In this document: piece after piece, positions 1-13,079 of the stretch
Position numbering within the stretch: position 1 is the first letter of the stretch
Layout of the letters: each line of letters begins with the position of its first letter
DNA from: Scleromitrula shiraiana
Lineage: Eukaryota > Ascomycota > Leotiomycetes > Helotiales > Sclerotiniaceae
Assembly (NCBI GenBank): GCA_028455995.1
Contig: JABELC010000009.1
Coordinates: forward strand, 1,749,501 to 1,813,500
Length of the DNA stretch: 64,000 bases
Direction of reading: 5' to 3'
Translations under genes and position numbers: made by a program
The notes under the pieces: model-generated
Seen by the model: only the letters and a program-made list of their open reading frames with translations
Databases searched by the model: none
What the model was told of the DNA's origin: nothing

Positions 1-1429
1 CTTTATACCTATCCTCGTATAGCATAAAGCGGTAATTCAATATTATTCTTGGCTCAACTTCCTACTTTGGAAACTATTTCATCACCGAACCACCACAAAA
101 ATATGCCACATCCTGAAATATCCATACCTCCATGAGAAAAAAAAAAAAAAAAAAAAGCCTCCCATCACCTGTCACCTGTCAAATGTCAAATGTCAAATGT
201 CAAATTTGTCACTCTTTCGTCATGGAGAATTTAGACGTACAGGTTAGGTAGGGATACGTACTTCTCCCAATCCTTTGAAGACCAATCTTACACTCTAGAA
301 CCAACATTTTGATATCTGGTTCAGCCATGCATATCTATTTACTCATGGGTATCTATTCACCCAGCTAGATGGTAAGCACGGCCTGAGAGCTATGAGCTGC
401 CGTCTTGCAAAGAGATATCGAGATCTGTTTGATGCAGTAAACAAACTTTTTCTTTGCATGATCTTTTGTTACATTGTACTGTACCTTTTTTTTCCCCCCG
501 GATCCTTGAATTAACATTTCGATTGCCCTGCAAAGAAGGTGGTAACCCGTTAAACGGAATATTTTGCCGGAAAGATGGAGGGTGAGGAGAAACTTCGCAT
601 CCTCCGATATCATGTAGTGGTATCCGGAAAGAATTCATGGACAAATGCAAAAAGTTTCGGAATCAACCAGCCATAAATGATTTGGTTGGACAACATTACA
701 TGGGTGCTACAGGTCTTTGTCTAACATATGTTAAAATGGGTTTTTCTGCTCACGGTATGTGCTGTACGAGTGAGGCTCATGTTTTTGATTTTCCTGTCGT
801 GTTCCCAAAAATTGCCTACTCTAAAGTCTAGTGCGAGTAAGACGAATTTTTTTTCTCCTAAGTTCACCATATATAGTGGGCCGATCTATGAAAGTTCTCC
901 GGCTGTTATGATCCCATTCTGCCCTTGTCTTGCATGCATTTTACTATCACGATTTTGTTAACGTTACGTGATGCATTTGATGGGTCGCAACAACCAGGGT
1001 CCCCTAGCTCTTTTCCAATTTGAGCTCTTTTCCCCTGTAAAATTATCTTTCAAAATTCTTTTGCTTTGCTTGTCTCTTTCGTTGTTCAGTAAGTCCTCGT
1101 GGCCTATTTGCACGGGCTTGGATCACTCTTTCTAGTTGTAATTGGCAATTAGATGGCTGTGAGAATCATCAATTGATTTTTGATTGGATATAATTTGTCC
1201 CGCTGGAGTTTTCCGAACCTTCAGCCTTGGAGCTGACGCACCTCGATCGTATAATATAGTCAGGCACACCAACTATTATACATCTATCAACCTGCAGTCG
1301 GTCGTTCCTGAATCAAAAAAGTACGAAGTTAGGTTGTCTTCTCTTTTACGTTCGCTCGAAAGATTTCCAGCAATCTCTGCTGTTGATCAATACTATCGTT
1401 ATCTTGGGATTTATCGACGAAATTTCACG
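1..1429. other. Upstream intergenic region with a short tandem repeat
   Basis: I see no convincing gene here. A run of 20 A occupies 137-156. It is followed by a 7-base tandem repeat at about 166-210, with two CACCTGT units, then CAAATGT units and a degenerate last unit. The short open frames at 365-961 have no recognisable content and no splice partners. The last few hundred bases are the probable promoter and leader of the surface-protein gene starting at 1430. Confidence 0.6.
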
Positions 1430-4400
1430 ATGGTTACGAACCGCGGGGTTTTGCTAGCAGTAGTGGGGTTTCTTGGGGTGGTACAAGGTCAATACTTAAA
1501 CGCAACTGCTGCGATTGCTACTCCGATAGCAGTGCCGTCACCAGAAGGGAGAGGGCACCATTCATCGACGTGCACAGGAAATACAGTATATATCACAACG
1601 ACGGCGGAGGGATATGGATCTTGTCCCACGAAGACTGTCACTTCAATTTCAGTATCAGTTTTTACTTGCACCGAGACATCATGGAAGACTGTAACAGCTA
1701 GGTAAGACTTGAATCATATGCAAATCTGTGAATTCATTTTAATAATTGTTTAGTAGTACTGGGGTCTCGACAATTTAGTGGGTTTCAATTCCTGGTATTG
1801 GATGAGGTATATACTTATAAATTTCTAGTCAGCCAACGACGGTATATTCCACGATATATAACAACAAAACTGTGAGTGAAGTTTGGCGCAAGCTTTGGAT
1901 GTCGGATATTGATTTAATTGCAGGTTACGGATACAATTACTTCAACAAAGACGGTGGATAATTATGCAAATAATACAGTGAGCCATTTACTTTTGTTCTG
2001 AGCTTCAAAGGCAATAGCAATCTAACATCATATAGATTACCGATACCGTTGTTCAGACGACTACTATTGGATACTATTCGACTGCCAATCTTACTGTGCG
2101 ATGATCCCAACGATCCTTTCCATAGTTACGTCGAAAAAATCTAACCTTTACGTACAGGTCACGGAAAAGACTACTGAGACGGATTCATTCACTGCAACGT
2201 AAGTTGGAGATTCCTCTTATATATCACATTAGATCAGATGGAAGGTTATAAGGAAGGACACCAAGTGATAAACCTCTCAATTGGAAGGAGATGGCTGAAA
2301 GTTTGGCCTTGCGATTCGAGCCAACTAGGTTACTATGACTCGCTATCTCTATAACCTGGGAAATTTAATTCAATTGGGGCAATCGGACTCCAGCCTGGAC
2401 AACCCTCCGGTTCCAAACAATCGATCCGATTTGAATTTTTAATCTAGATGCAATTGGAGTATCTTCTCAAATCGGGATTTATTCTTGGACATGTCTTTTT
2501 TTCCACCAAATCTAACCCGAAGAATGTTTACTGACAACCACATCATAGTATAACCGATCATGTTTCTGCTATAGTGACCTTGACTGATTACATAACTGTG
2601 GTGAGCATTTATATCATCCTTGTTTTATCCATAAGCTAATCTTAAATAGACAAATGTTTCCACCGGGATAGAAACCACGACTGTTGACAAGTATTCTACC
2701 ATAACTCGGGATTTCAATTTCACATCTACTCAAGTAGATCGCACAACCCAAACTGACCATGTTACGGATGAGGAGACAACCACCAGCTACGTCTGGCAAA
2801 CAACTATTCTTACGGACGTGGTAACCTCCTCAATCCCGTATCCCGTCACAACAACCGATTCTAGAGGATATCCCGTCACAACGACAAAGTATAGCGTTTC
2901 CACGAAAACGGAACGCTATACATCTAGCTACTACGTTACAAAGACGATCGACCATACCATTACGAAAACAAAGCTAGAAACTACAACATGTACCACTTCC
3001 TATCCTTACTATGTGACCAAAACCCTGAGTGGGGAAAGGACCACGATCACATCTTATATTCCAACTACTTTTGTTTCAGTCAGCACGAATTACGAAACAA
3101 TTGTTTACAGTACTACTGACTATGAGACATCGATTTTGACTAGTTGTATTACTGACTACGTATTGACAACTATCTACAAGCCAACTACGTTTACTGAAAC
3201 TCAAAATGTCACTTATATCTCATCGTTCCCGGTCACTGTTATCAGTGATCATACAGAATGGAGCACAGCAACGAAAACCTCGGTGTCGACTTACTTAACG
3301 ACTAGTATAGTGACATCTACGACATCAATCCCATCTCCCACAACTATCTATCAGCCCACAACGATTTACCAGCCAACTACCTTCACTGCAACTCAAAATG
3401 TCACCTATATCTCATCGTTTCCGGTCACTGTTATTAGCGATCATACAGAATGGAGCACAGCAACGAAAACCTCGGTGTCGACCTACTTGACAACAAGTAT
3501 TCTCACTTCCACAACTTCAGTTCCTACTACAGTGGAAAATTATATCACTAGCATTTCAACGTACTCAACAACAGAGACATCTTTCGTGCCCACAACTATA
3601 GTTTCAACATCCCTCATTACCACTAGCTACCCATTTACTGTTATTTCTGAGACCACACAATATATTTGCGATACCAGGACATCCTTAGTCACGGTCACAA
3701 CATCTATTCCTACTACAGTGAATAAATATATCACTAGCACCTTAACGTATTCGACAACAGCAACATCCTTCGTGCCAACGACTCAAGTCCTGACGTCCTA
3801 TATTACCACCAGCTATCCATATACCATTATTTCGGAAACGACGCAATATATCTACAGCACCCAGAAATCCCTGTACACGGTCACAACATCTGTGCCTACT
3901 ACAACAACCAAAGATAACTATATCACATCTTTGATTACGGATAGTGAGAGTGAGTGAAATTATAAGGATCATGTTTTAGATGTGATGAATGACTTTCGCT
4001 GACTTTTGGTTCGAATAGCCATCACTGCTAGCTTCACAACAACTGATTTTGAGAGTAAGTTATTACCCATTTGTGGATTGGTTTGTTTGTGGACAATATA
4101 TACCATAAGTGTGGATATAAGTTCTCGAGATCTGATGGACTATTGACTGCTTATGTAATCCACAAATCAACCTCCTTCCTCATTCCCCTCTTACAACATC
4201 CAAACTTCGAATTTACTGACAATCAATCTCAGCTTCCACAACAACTGTCACATCAAGTAAGTCATCTCATACAATAATCCTCTATAATTGCTAATCATCC
4301 TTTAGCTATAACATCAACACAAATAATCGAGACAACTCTTCCCGCATCGACCATTATAAGTACGATTTCAGAAACACCATGCACTGTCACACTACCCGCA

Positions 4401-7400
4401 CAGACGGTATCATTTACCAGGACAGTTACGTCTGAAGTTTATCGAACTTCTATATTGACTCTTCCTGCCTCTACAACCACCCAGATTCAACAGACTACGG
4501 AAATTTCCATCTCAGATGTTTATGTTACCTTAACTACTCAAGTCCTGGTACCGACGACGATAGTACTGCCAGCTTCTTCATTTACGGTCACCGCACCGGG
4601 AGAGACTATTGTTTCGATTTCTACACTCCCTCCATCTACGATCATTAGTAGCGTTCTTATCCCTACCACCGTAATTCAGACTCTTCCTACCACCGTGACT
4701 CAAACTCGAACTCTCCCTCCGTCTACTGTTACACAAACTCAAAAAACTACGGAAATCTCGATCTCAGATGTTTATGTCACCTTGACTACTCAGATCTTGG
4801 TGCCGACGACGATAATATTGCCAGCTTCTTCAATTACAGTAACGGGACCGGGAGAGACGATTATTTCAATTTCTACTCTCCCCCCGTCTACGATTATCAG
4901 CAGCGTTCTTGTTCCTACCACCGTAATACAAACTCGAACCCTCCCTCCCGCTACTATTACCCAAACTCAAAAAACTACGGAAGTATCCATTTCAGATGTA
5001 TATGTCACTTATACTACATCTGTATTAATTCCAACCACTCTCATCCTCCCTCCGTCTTCAGTTACAGTAATAGGCCCTGGTTCCACAATAATATCCGTTT
5101 CCACCCTCCCGGCGTCAACGGTTATTAAGAGCATCCTTGTTCCCACTACTCTAGTTAAGACCCTTCCTGCTTCAACCGTTACCCAGACGCAAAAGACTAC
5201 ACAGATATCAGATGTTTATATTACTCGAACCACGTCTGTTTTAGTTCCAACTACTCTAACTCTCCCTGCCTCATCCATCACAGTGACAGGCCCAGGCCAT
5301 ACAGAAATATCTATTTCTACTCTTCCGGCAAGCACAGTCTTAAGTAGCGTTCTTGTTCGTACGACACTCACCGAAGAGACTACTGAGATCTCAAGCGTCT
5401 TTGTCACCTTAACGGCGTCTATTCTGGTTCCAACGACGACTACACTACCAGCTTCGAGTATTACTGTAACACTTGAGGGCTCTACAGTAATATCTACACT
5501 CCCAGCATCAACTGTCGTTACCAGCATCCTTGTCCCGACTACTTTGACCCAATTCGCTACAAGTTTCATCACTACATCGAGTAAGTCACGTGATACCCAA
5601 TAAAATTCCTACTAATCATTCTTCAGTTCCGGGCCCTACAATTACCACATCGATCTCTGGATCGTTAACCACGATTTCCTTGCCAGGCTCTACACAAACA
5701 CTAACTGTCGTCGGCCCTACGATCACTCTACCTGGATCTACATATACAACGTCGTTGTCTGGCTCCTTGACTACCATCACAGCTCCAGGTCAAACAATAT
5801 CTTTGCCAGGAGGTACAAAAACGATCACGCAACCAGGCTCCATAACTACTCTTCCAGGATCAATTTCTTATGTCACACAGTCAGTTCCTGCGGCCACGGT
5901 AACTTACACGCAAGCAGGAAGCACTGTTGTCTCTGTAGTCCCAGGATTTACAAGTATTTACGCAACAACTGTAAGCCTTGGGGCGACTGTTCGTGGTTCA
6001 ACAGCTTATATCACTGGTCCGGGCTCAACGGTAACGGTAACAGAGTTAATCACATGCCCATCACCAACAAATAGCGCGGCAGTCGTACCACAAGACACTA
6101 GTTCCAATGCACTATGGGGATGCTCTCCAGGCTTCATTTGTAACCCACCGAAGCCCGACCACTGTCAACTTTGGTCTGATCCTCCAGCAAATGATTATCT
6201 CTGCGAAGCCAAATATTGTATCCCATCTCCTAACACCACAGAAGTATACTGGAATCAAAATAAAACAGGATATTATCCACCAACAGCCGGATATTTCAAT
6301 CTAAATCCTAACGCATTCGGTCTGAGCTTCGGTATCTTCCTCGAGAAAGTAATCACAGAGGAAATAATTGGTCTTGGTGGTTCAACTACAGTTCAAACTT
6401 ACACGACTGGAGACTGGACTTCTCAAACTGCAATAACCCATTACAGCAGTGCAACCGCCATTGCCTTATCAACATCCGCCCTCAACACCCCTGGCGCACG
6501 AGCTTATATCCCCTCACTCATCAAGAAGGGTCTTTCAAATCTCTCATCTCCTAAACATCTCAACAGCTTCCTCAAACGAGACGACACTATCGCCCCCGCA
6601 GTCTGCTACGGAATTTGCAACAACTGCTACGTCGAAGCCCAAAAAGTGGGCAAATCCCCCGCTCTATGCGCTTCAAACTCAGCTTTCGAATCCGATCTTA
6701 CCGCTTGCAATAGATGTATCGCAGCCAATAGTGCGCAGACCAAAACGACAAGTAAGAGTTACGTACAACCACGATTCCAACCATTTATAGATTTCTGTGA
6801 TGCTCAGGCTCCTCAAAGTGAGGTGGCAGCTGTTAGTACGAAGGTGGTAGAGGTCACGAGAACGGTGGTGCCAGTACAGAGTTTAACTAGTGGTGGGGAA
6901 AGCGGAAGTCAAAGTGCCAGTGGAAGTTCGAAGGGACAGAGTGCTAGCGCGACGCCTAGTGTTAGTATTACGAGTCAAGGTTCTCCTGTAGTAGGAGGTG
7001 GAAAGACTACTTCGGTTCCATCTTCTACTGGTTCAGAATTGGGACCAGCCTCGGGATCTGGATCGGGATCGGGATCAGCATCAGCATCAAATACTTCCCC
7101 AATATCTGGATCTGCCTTTGCTTCTGCTTCTGGCTCTGGCGCTTCCGACTCAGCAACAGCTTCTCACACATCAAAGGAATCCAGTACTTCCAAACCGTCA
7201 GACAGCGGCAGCAGTAGTAGCACCAAGACCTCAAAATCATCGTCTTCTTCATCTGCATCTTCAACCTCTTCATCGAATAGCACTAGCGGAACGGAAACAG
7301 GAACGGCTCAAACTAATGGCTCCACCTCTCTTCATTCTTCGATTGGTTTGAGCTTGCTTGTCTCGATTGCCGTTTCGATATTTTCGGTTTGGATGCTTTG

Positions 7401-7401
7401 A
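1430..7401 (+). CDS. GPI-anchored Thr/Ser-repeat cell-surface glycoprotein (11 exons)
   Basis: Predicted exons are 1430-1701, 1829-1871, 1924-1977, 2036-2095, 2158-2198, 2549-2600, 2650-3949, 4019-4054, 4233-4256, 4306-5580 and 5627-7401. All junctions are GT-AG and keep frame, giving about 1643 residues. The ATG at 1430 opens a hydrophobic signal peptide (GVLLAVVGFLGVVQG). The middle is made of imperfect Thr/Ser/Val repeats. Exon 7 carries two near-identical blocks with TYISSFPVTVIS, and exon 10 carries about five blocks with SDVYVT, LVPTT and STLPPST. Exon 11 then encodes a cysteine-containing region (CSPGFICNPP, later CYGICNNCY and CNRCI). A Ser/Gly-rich stalk follows, ending in a hydrophobic tail typical of a GPI signal. 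This is the layout of heavily O-glycosylated fungal wall adhesin-like proteins, often named glycoprotein X. The ligand is unknown. The tiny exons are the least certain part. Confidence 0.8.
3179..3500 (+). repeat. Near-identical internal coding repeat in the surface protein
   Basis: Two blocks, about 3179-3310 and 3366-3495, are almost identical at the DNA level. They share the segment from ctcatcgtt through cggtgtcgac, including a gatcatacagaatggagcac core. They are separated by a short stretch with a duplicated Y-Q-P-T-T-I motif. Near-identity at synonymous positions points to recent duplication or gene conversion. Confidence 0.75.
4480..5560 (+). repeat. About five degenerate ~80-residue coding repeats
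   Basis: Within exon 10 the protein repeats a module: T-Q-K-T-T-E-I-S, SDVYVT, LVPTT, LPASSITVTGPG, ISTLPPST, SSVLVPTT. The copies differ by substitutions and by loss of sub-blocks. The last copy is shortened (EETTEISSVFVT). This resembles ongoing expansion and contraction of a repeat adhesin. Confidence 0.75.
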
Positions 7402-10154
7402 TGGGTGGAGACTTTTGTGTATTGGTTCTTTTTTCTTTTATATATACCTTTTTTATTTTCTGCTGTTTTCTTAGTTATTTTTATTTTGCTTGATAATCTC
7501 GATATGTAAGAGATGCAAATTACGATCTTTACGAATGAATGGATGAACGAATGAAGGAGGAAGTGGAAGAAATGAGATACGATCTTTACGAATTGATGAA
7601 AGAAGGAAGGAAATTTGATACCCACGCTCATTATTAATTGTTATCGGTTATTAGCATGGAGATACCCACACTCATTACTATGGTTGCTACTGGCGTTTCT
7701 AGTTTTTGCTTTTGTTCTCGGGATATGAGCGAAGGGAAAGACGAGTGTGGCAATTTACTTTACTATGGATGGTTTGTATCATGAAGTTCATTGCGGGGAG
7801 GGATAATGTTTTAATTTCTGGGGATGGAATTGGTGGCGATGTGAGGAAAGAGCGAAGAGGGAAGAGCGAAGAGGGGAGAAGGAAGGAAATGAGAAGAGTG
7901 GCGGATCAAAAAATATGGGAAGGAAGGGACAGCAAATCAATGGAAATGAGAGCAATGAGATTAACGAATTGGATTCGGCCTTAACTTCACTTCTATGTAT
8001 ATATTTATCTTTTCTTCTTTGTGAATTGGGTGATATGATATGATATGATGGTGATGGTATAGCACAGCAGTGCGATTTCGATGGAATAGTCAAAAGGCGT
8101 GAGTGGTGTGGATGGAGGAACAATTGAAAGCATGAAGATAGTTAGCATAGTAGTATAGTAATAACATATACAGATACACAGCAGATCATAAAAGTGTATT
8201 TAGCGTTGCAATAAACAGAAACTATCATTCTGGTTTCTTTCCGATCTATCTTGTTGTGCTAGCGATCCCTCTTGCCTGTAGGAAGCAGGACTTTGGTGGA
8301 TTAGGTAGATGTTGCACTCAATAACTCTAGTGGGTATTTGCAGAGCCGTGTAAGTCTGTTGGTAACAGCAAGAAATACTCTCTATGTGATTATTCACGAT
8401 GATGTGAAATATGGCAGTAGCTCCGATCATACCAACACTGATACATACGAAGTTGATGGATATGGAAGTTCAACATGATGCTTCCATCCCCGCACTACCT
8501 CTATGACCTGTTACTAATGTTTAATCTATCTACTCTATTTCTAGACAAACAAACTCACCTACACCGGCTCTCGCGCTACGAAGGCTCTATATGTTTGTAC
8601 GCCAGGCAGATAATGAGAAGTTGAAGGATGCTATGTTTTAGCTTTGAATAGGGATTTATCTTTGCACGGCAGGAGGTTCATCAGCGCCAGATTCTGGAAT
8701 TGTTCTTTTTCTTCGATTACAATTCGCTTTTGATCGAGTTGGAGTTTTTCGCGGGTGTTACTTTGGGTTAGTTATGCTTATTTCTTGGTTTGAATTAGAA
8801 TAACAGTAGTTGGTAGATCTATTAGTTTTTTTTTCTTACCCCATGGGGTAAATGAAGACTTCAGGATAGGTTTCTGACGATCAGCTGATGTAGCGCATAA
8901 CAAGGTAGTGACATTTCGCACCCACTTCCAACCTCACTCCTGAAACTAATATGTCACTCCATATTTAATGTAACCCATCATTTCCACCCTTTTTTCCTTC
9001 AACATCTCTGTAGCAAACGTAGTCGTAAGCCCCCTATGGATATCTCCCTACTTACCACCGGAATATCATACATCTATCCTCTCTTCCCGCCGGAGCGTCC
9101 CCTCGCATGCCCGTCAAGTTTTTCAAAACCCGCAGATAATTCCGCGCTCCCACCTTGCCATCTTGCCGGATTCTCCGTAGAAAAAGGGTACGGATTTCTA
9201 CGGAATCCAAAGCAACAAGATTTTGACAATTGTTTTCGATGGTGATATTCCTCAGAGAGTGAATTTCTTTAGTCTGAAAGATACAACAGTAGAAGCCTAG
9301 ATTTAATCAACGAATTCTCACCGCAGATGATGTGAATAGTTCGTCGAACACGAAGAGATGATTTCCTCCCTGCAATGTACGAAACAGTTTGTAGTTTTAG
9401 CAAGAAACGTTCCAAAAACCTGGTATTTTCAATAATTCGTGTGCTTTTTTGGGGGGTTTCTGCAAGTTCGACATATTTCATCGTACTCCTTATTGTGAAC
9501 TTCGAAATCATGACTGAGGGTTCGTGACGCGTTCGGAGAAGCCAAATCCAAACTGGCTTCCAAGCAATTGACAACGTCTAGTCTCTCCGATGCCACCCCA
9601 TGAATAACGCAGCAAAGAGAATGTTGTCATCAAATTTCTAAGAGATGGAGCGGGAGTCGCTTGGATACTAGTAACTTTGGTCTGCCGAGAGGCCTCAATC
9701 AGTACATCTCCAACCTTGAGGATAATAGTATCATGATTGCGGATTAGTGCATGGACCATACCTTCTTCAGCCGATACAGTTGTATGACAGCGAAGCAACT
9801 AAACAGTTAAATGTCTCTATAAAATTCCGAATTTGAAACTTTCAATATTTTAACGAAACACATTTTCTCAGGTCAAGTGCCGATGACAAGAAGCTGGTCC
9901 GCCTCATTCGCAGATACACCAAATAGCGAAAAAATTACCCGACCTAAGCGATAAAATCGACCAAGATATCAATCAAGTAGTTAAGACTAGTGTCCATAAT
10001 GTAACCATTGGCGTGACCCCCCGCATGCGCTTACATATCAGCCTGGGATTATACGCAAGCCTCGTACAACCACAGCTAGCCAGATTTTTATATGTGCGCA
10101 CGCCACTGCATCACAAAACGTTATGAGCATATAACACTGTCACTCAATCTGGCC
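7402..10154. other. Intergenic region without a supported gene
   Basis: The start is probable 3' UTR of the surface-protein gene. The stretch contains repeated short phrases: gatctttacgaat at about 7527 and 7578, and gatacccac with ctcatta at about 7618 and 7662. There is a purine-rich tract at about 7845-7905 and a gatat microsatellite near 8034. A hairpin with arms 9174-9183 and 9195-9204 (tccgtagaaa/tttctacgga) lies near 9.2 kb. Minus-strand open frames at 9269-9574 and 9508-9798 overlap, match nothing I recognise, and could be remnants. From about 9950 the sequence grades into the AT-rich island. Confidence 0.5.
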
Positions 10155-12887
10155 CGTCCTATTCGGCAATATCGCCGCTCATTTGTAAATGGGCTTTCTT
10201 ATTGATAGTAAATCGGATTACCTTATTGGTTAATCGGATTTTATTATTGAATAGAGTATTTTATTAACTAATCGGATTAAAATTAAATTCTTTAATCAGA
10301 ATGAAATCCATTTTATGAATAACATTGATATTGATTAACTTTAATGATATTATTCTTAATTTTAATGATATTTTTAATTTTAACGATATTTTTAAGAATA
10401 AAAATGTAATTGATTTAAGAATTTAAATTCTTTAAATATAAATAAATAAAACAAGAGATTTTATATAATCTTTTTATTAAATTATTTTTAATTTAATTAT
10501 TTTTTATTCAATTACTAGTATTTTTTATTCAATTTAATTATATTATCAATTTTTAATATTTTTAATTTTTAAATTTCGAAAAATCAAGTTAAAGAATAAT
10601 TTTATTAATATATTAAGCTTTTTCAAGTTAATAAAATTATAAAAATCGAAAACTCTTGATATATTACATTTTTTAAATTTTAAAGTAATTTTTAATTGAT
10701 AATTAATTTCAAAAGATCGAGGATAAATGAAATAAATGATTATATGAAAATAAAAGATATTGTTTTATTTTAATTATATCTTAATAATATTCATTTTAAG
10801 ATTATTTTTGAAATTTAAAAAAAGATTTATTAAATTAATTAAAGAAAAATATTAAAAAAATAATAATGATTAATTTTATTATATAAAAAATTTTGAATTG
10901 TAAAATAATTAAGTTTATAAAAAAAGTTCAATAATAGATAATTTAAAAAACATCATTTTTTTGATATTATTTAATTTATTTTGATATATTTTTTTATTTA
11001 TACTAGTAGTATTTATAGAAGATTTATATATTTTAGAATTAAAAAAATATTTAAAAAAATATAAACTTTTTATTATAATATTATATATAAAAATATTGAA
11101 TAGATCATTATAAGATATAAGTATTATTTTTATGATCTTAAATAACTTGAAAAAACAATAAAGGAATTATATCTATTTTTATTTTTATTTTTGGTAAATG
11201 TATAGTATTTGATTTCATGGACTTTTGAGTTGATTTTGATGAAGAATATATGTGAATTTAGTAATTTAAAGATTATTTTTTTTAAAATAATTTAATTGAA
11301 AATAATAAAATTGAAAATCATTTTCAAGTTTAGAAGTAATATATGAGTTAAGATTTTAGTTAAAGAGTGATAATAGTTTTAGAGTTTTTGTTAATAATAA
11401 AAAAAAGTTTAAAGATATTATTTAAAATTGTTGTAATATTAAAAGAATTTCAAGTTACTAGTATATAATTTAAAAAAAATACATTATTTTTAAAATTAAA
11501 ATTTAATTAGAACAACAAATAAAACTTTTAATTTCAATTATATTTATATATTATATATAAAGATTTTAAAATGAAAAGTTTTAAATTTCTGTTATTTTTT
11601 ATTATTTAAATAATTAATATTATTTGATTTTTTATACTTGCTTTTTGAAATTACTTTTATATTAAATTTAGTTTAGATAATCATTTTTGAATTTAAATTT
11701 ATAAAGTGTATAAAAGAAAAAGAAAAATAATATTAAAAATATAAGTAAGAATATAAACTAAAAAAAAGTTGAAAATTAATAAAAAGAAATTTATAAAAGA
11801 ATTTAAAAGAAGAAAGTTAAGTTAGAAAAAAAAATTATATTTTTTTAGAATCTAATTGAGGAATTATTAATTATATAAAAAAGATTAAGAAGAGAATAAT
11901 TATAAAAAGAAAGTATTTTTAAATATGAAGTTTAAAAATATATTATTTTAAAAATACTTTTACATTTGAATTGGATTTTAAAAATTTTAGAATATTAATT
12001 TAAACTTTTGAAACTTTTAATTAAAAATATTATTTAGTAGTATTAATCGAAATAAAAAGAATTAATAAATATTTGTGATTTAAGAATTTTAAATAAAATT
12101 GTTTTTTTAAAGTATATATTTTTAATTTTTAATTATAAATATCAATAAATTTTGAAAAGAAAATCTTTTTCATAAAATAATATAAGTTATAAATAAATAT
12201 AAAACAGTATTTATAATTCAAAAAAAGAAGGAATTTAATAATACAAAGAAAATATTAAATTAATTAAAAAAATCAAGACAATCAAGAAAAATAAATCAAA
12301 ATAAAATAAAATTTAACAAAAGAATTAAGAAAATCAATTTATTATTTTTGTTTAAACTCTTGCTAACTCATAACTAACAAGAGTTAGATTTATAGAATCA
12401 AGTTTAATAATATCAATAATGAGATCAACGATAATAACGAGGATATCAAGGAGTAGAGGAGATAAGGGGGATAGAGGAGATAAGAGAGATAAGAGAGATA
12501 ATGAGGATAGTGGGTTAGAAATGTTGGAGTTAGAGAAGTTAAAGGAATTAAAAGACTTAGTGAGTTAAGTTAAAGGGATTAAAAGTTAATTAAAACAACT
12601 TGAATGTTAATAATTTTATTTTTATTTTTTTGTTTATCATCTTTTTATTTATAATCCTTTTATTATTAATTTTTTTATTATTGATTTTTCTATTATTAAT
12701 TTCTTTATTAATAAATAAAGTTTAAATTAAAATAATTTTTTTTAGAAAAATATATTCTAAAAATTATTGAATTAATAAAAATTAATCGATTAATTAATAA
12801 GATATCTTATTTAGCAATTAAATTCGATTGATTAATAAAGTAGTCCGATTTACAAATGAAGTATATTGTTGAATGAAGCGGATCAAA
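10155..12887. mobile_element. RIP-decayed element with ~100 bp inverted ends
   Basis: The left end (about 10155-10270) and the reverse complement of the right end (about 12790-12887) share CAATAT, CATTTGTAAAT and then a long series of A/T-rich blocks around AATCGGATTA and TTATTGGTTAATCGG. They differ mostly by C/T and G/A. The interior is almost pure A/T with no open frame of useful length, as expected from repeat-induced point mutation in ascomycetes. A DNA transposon of about 2.7 kb is the simplest reading. The family cannot be told because no transposase survives. No target-site duplication could be assigned. Confidence 0.6.
12418..12575. repeat. Purine-rich tandem tract inside the AT-rich element
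   Basis: Repeats of gagataa, gaggata and agagat run along about 150 bp of G-containing, C-poor DNA, in sharp contrast to the surrounding A/T. In the reverse complement these are ttatctc and ttatcc units, in which every C is followed by T or C rather than A. Such a context would be spared by RIP, so the tract may be a surviving low-complexity part of the element. Confidence 0.55.
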
Positions 12888-13079
12888 TCTACTCGATTAA
12901 ATTAAAATTGAAGCACGCGCAAATTACCGAAAAACCCTCAAAATCGACGATTTTATACAAATCGTCTCTTGTACCAATATAAATCAATCAATTAATTATT
13001 TATAAAATTATTTAACATATTGAATATGAATTATTTTATTAGCAAAAAAGAATATTGATCAAATAAACAAGAATCATTC

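Noticed and set aside
9269..9798. Two overlapping minus-strand open frames as a gene
   Set aside because: No recognisable family, no convincing splice joining, and position at the margin of the decayed island; mentioned as possible remnant only.
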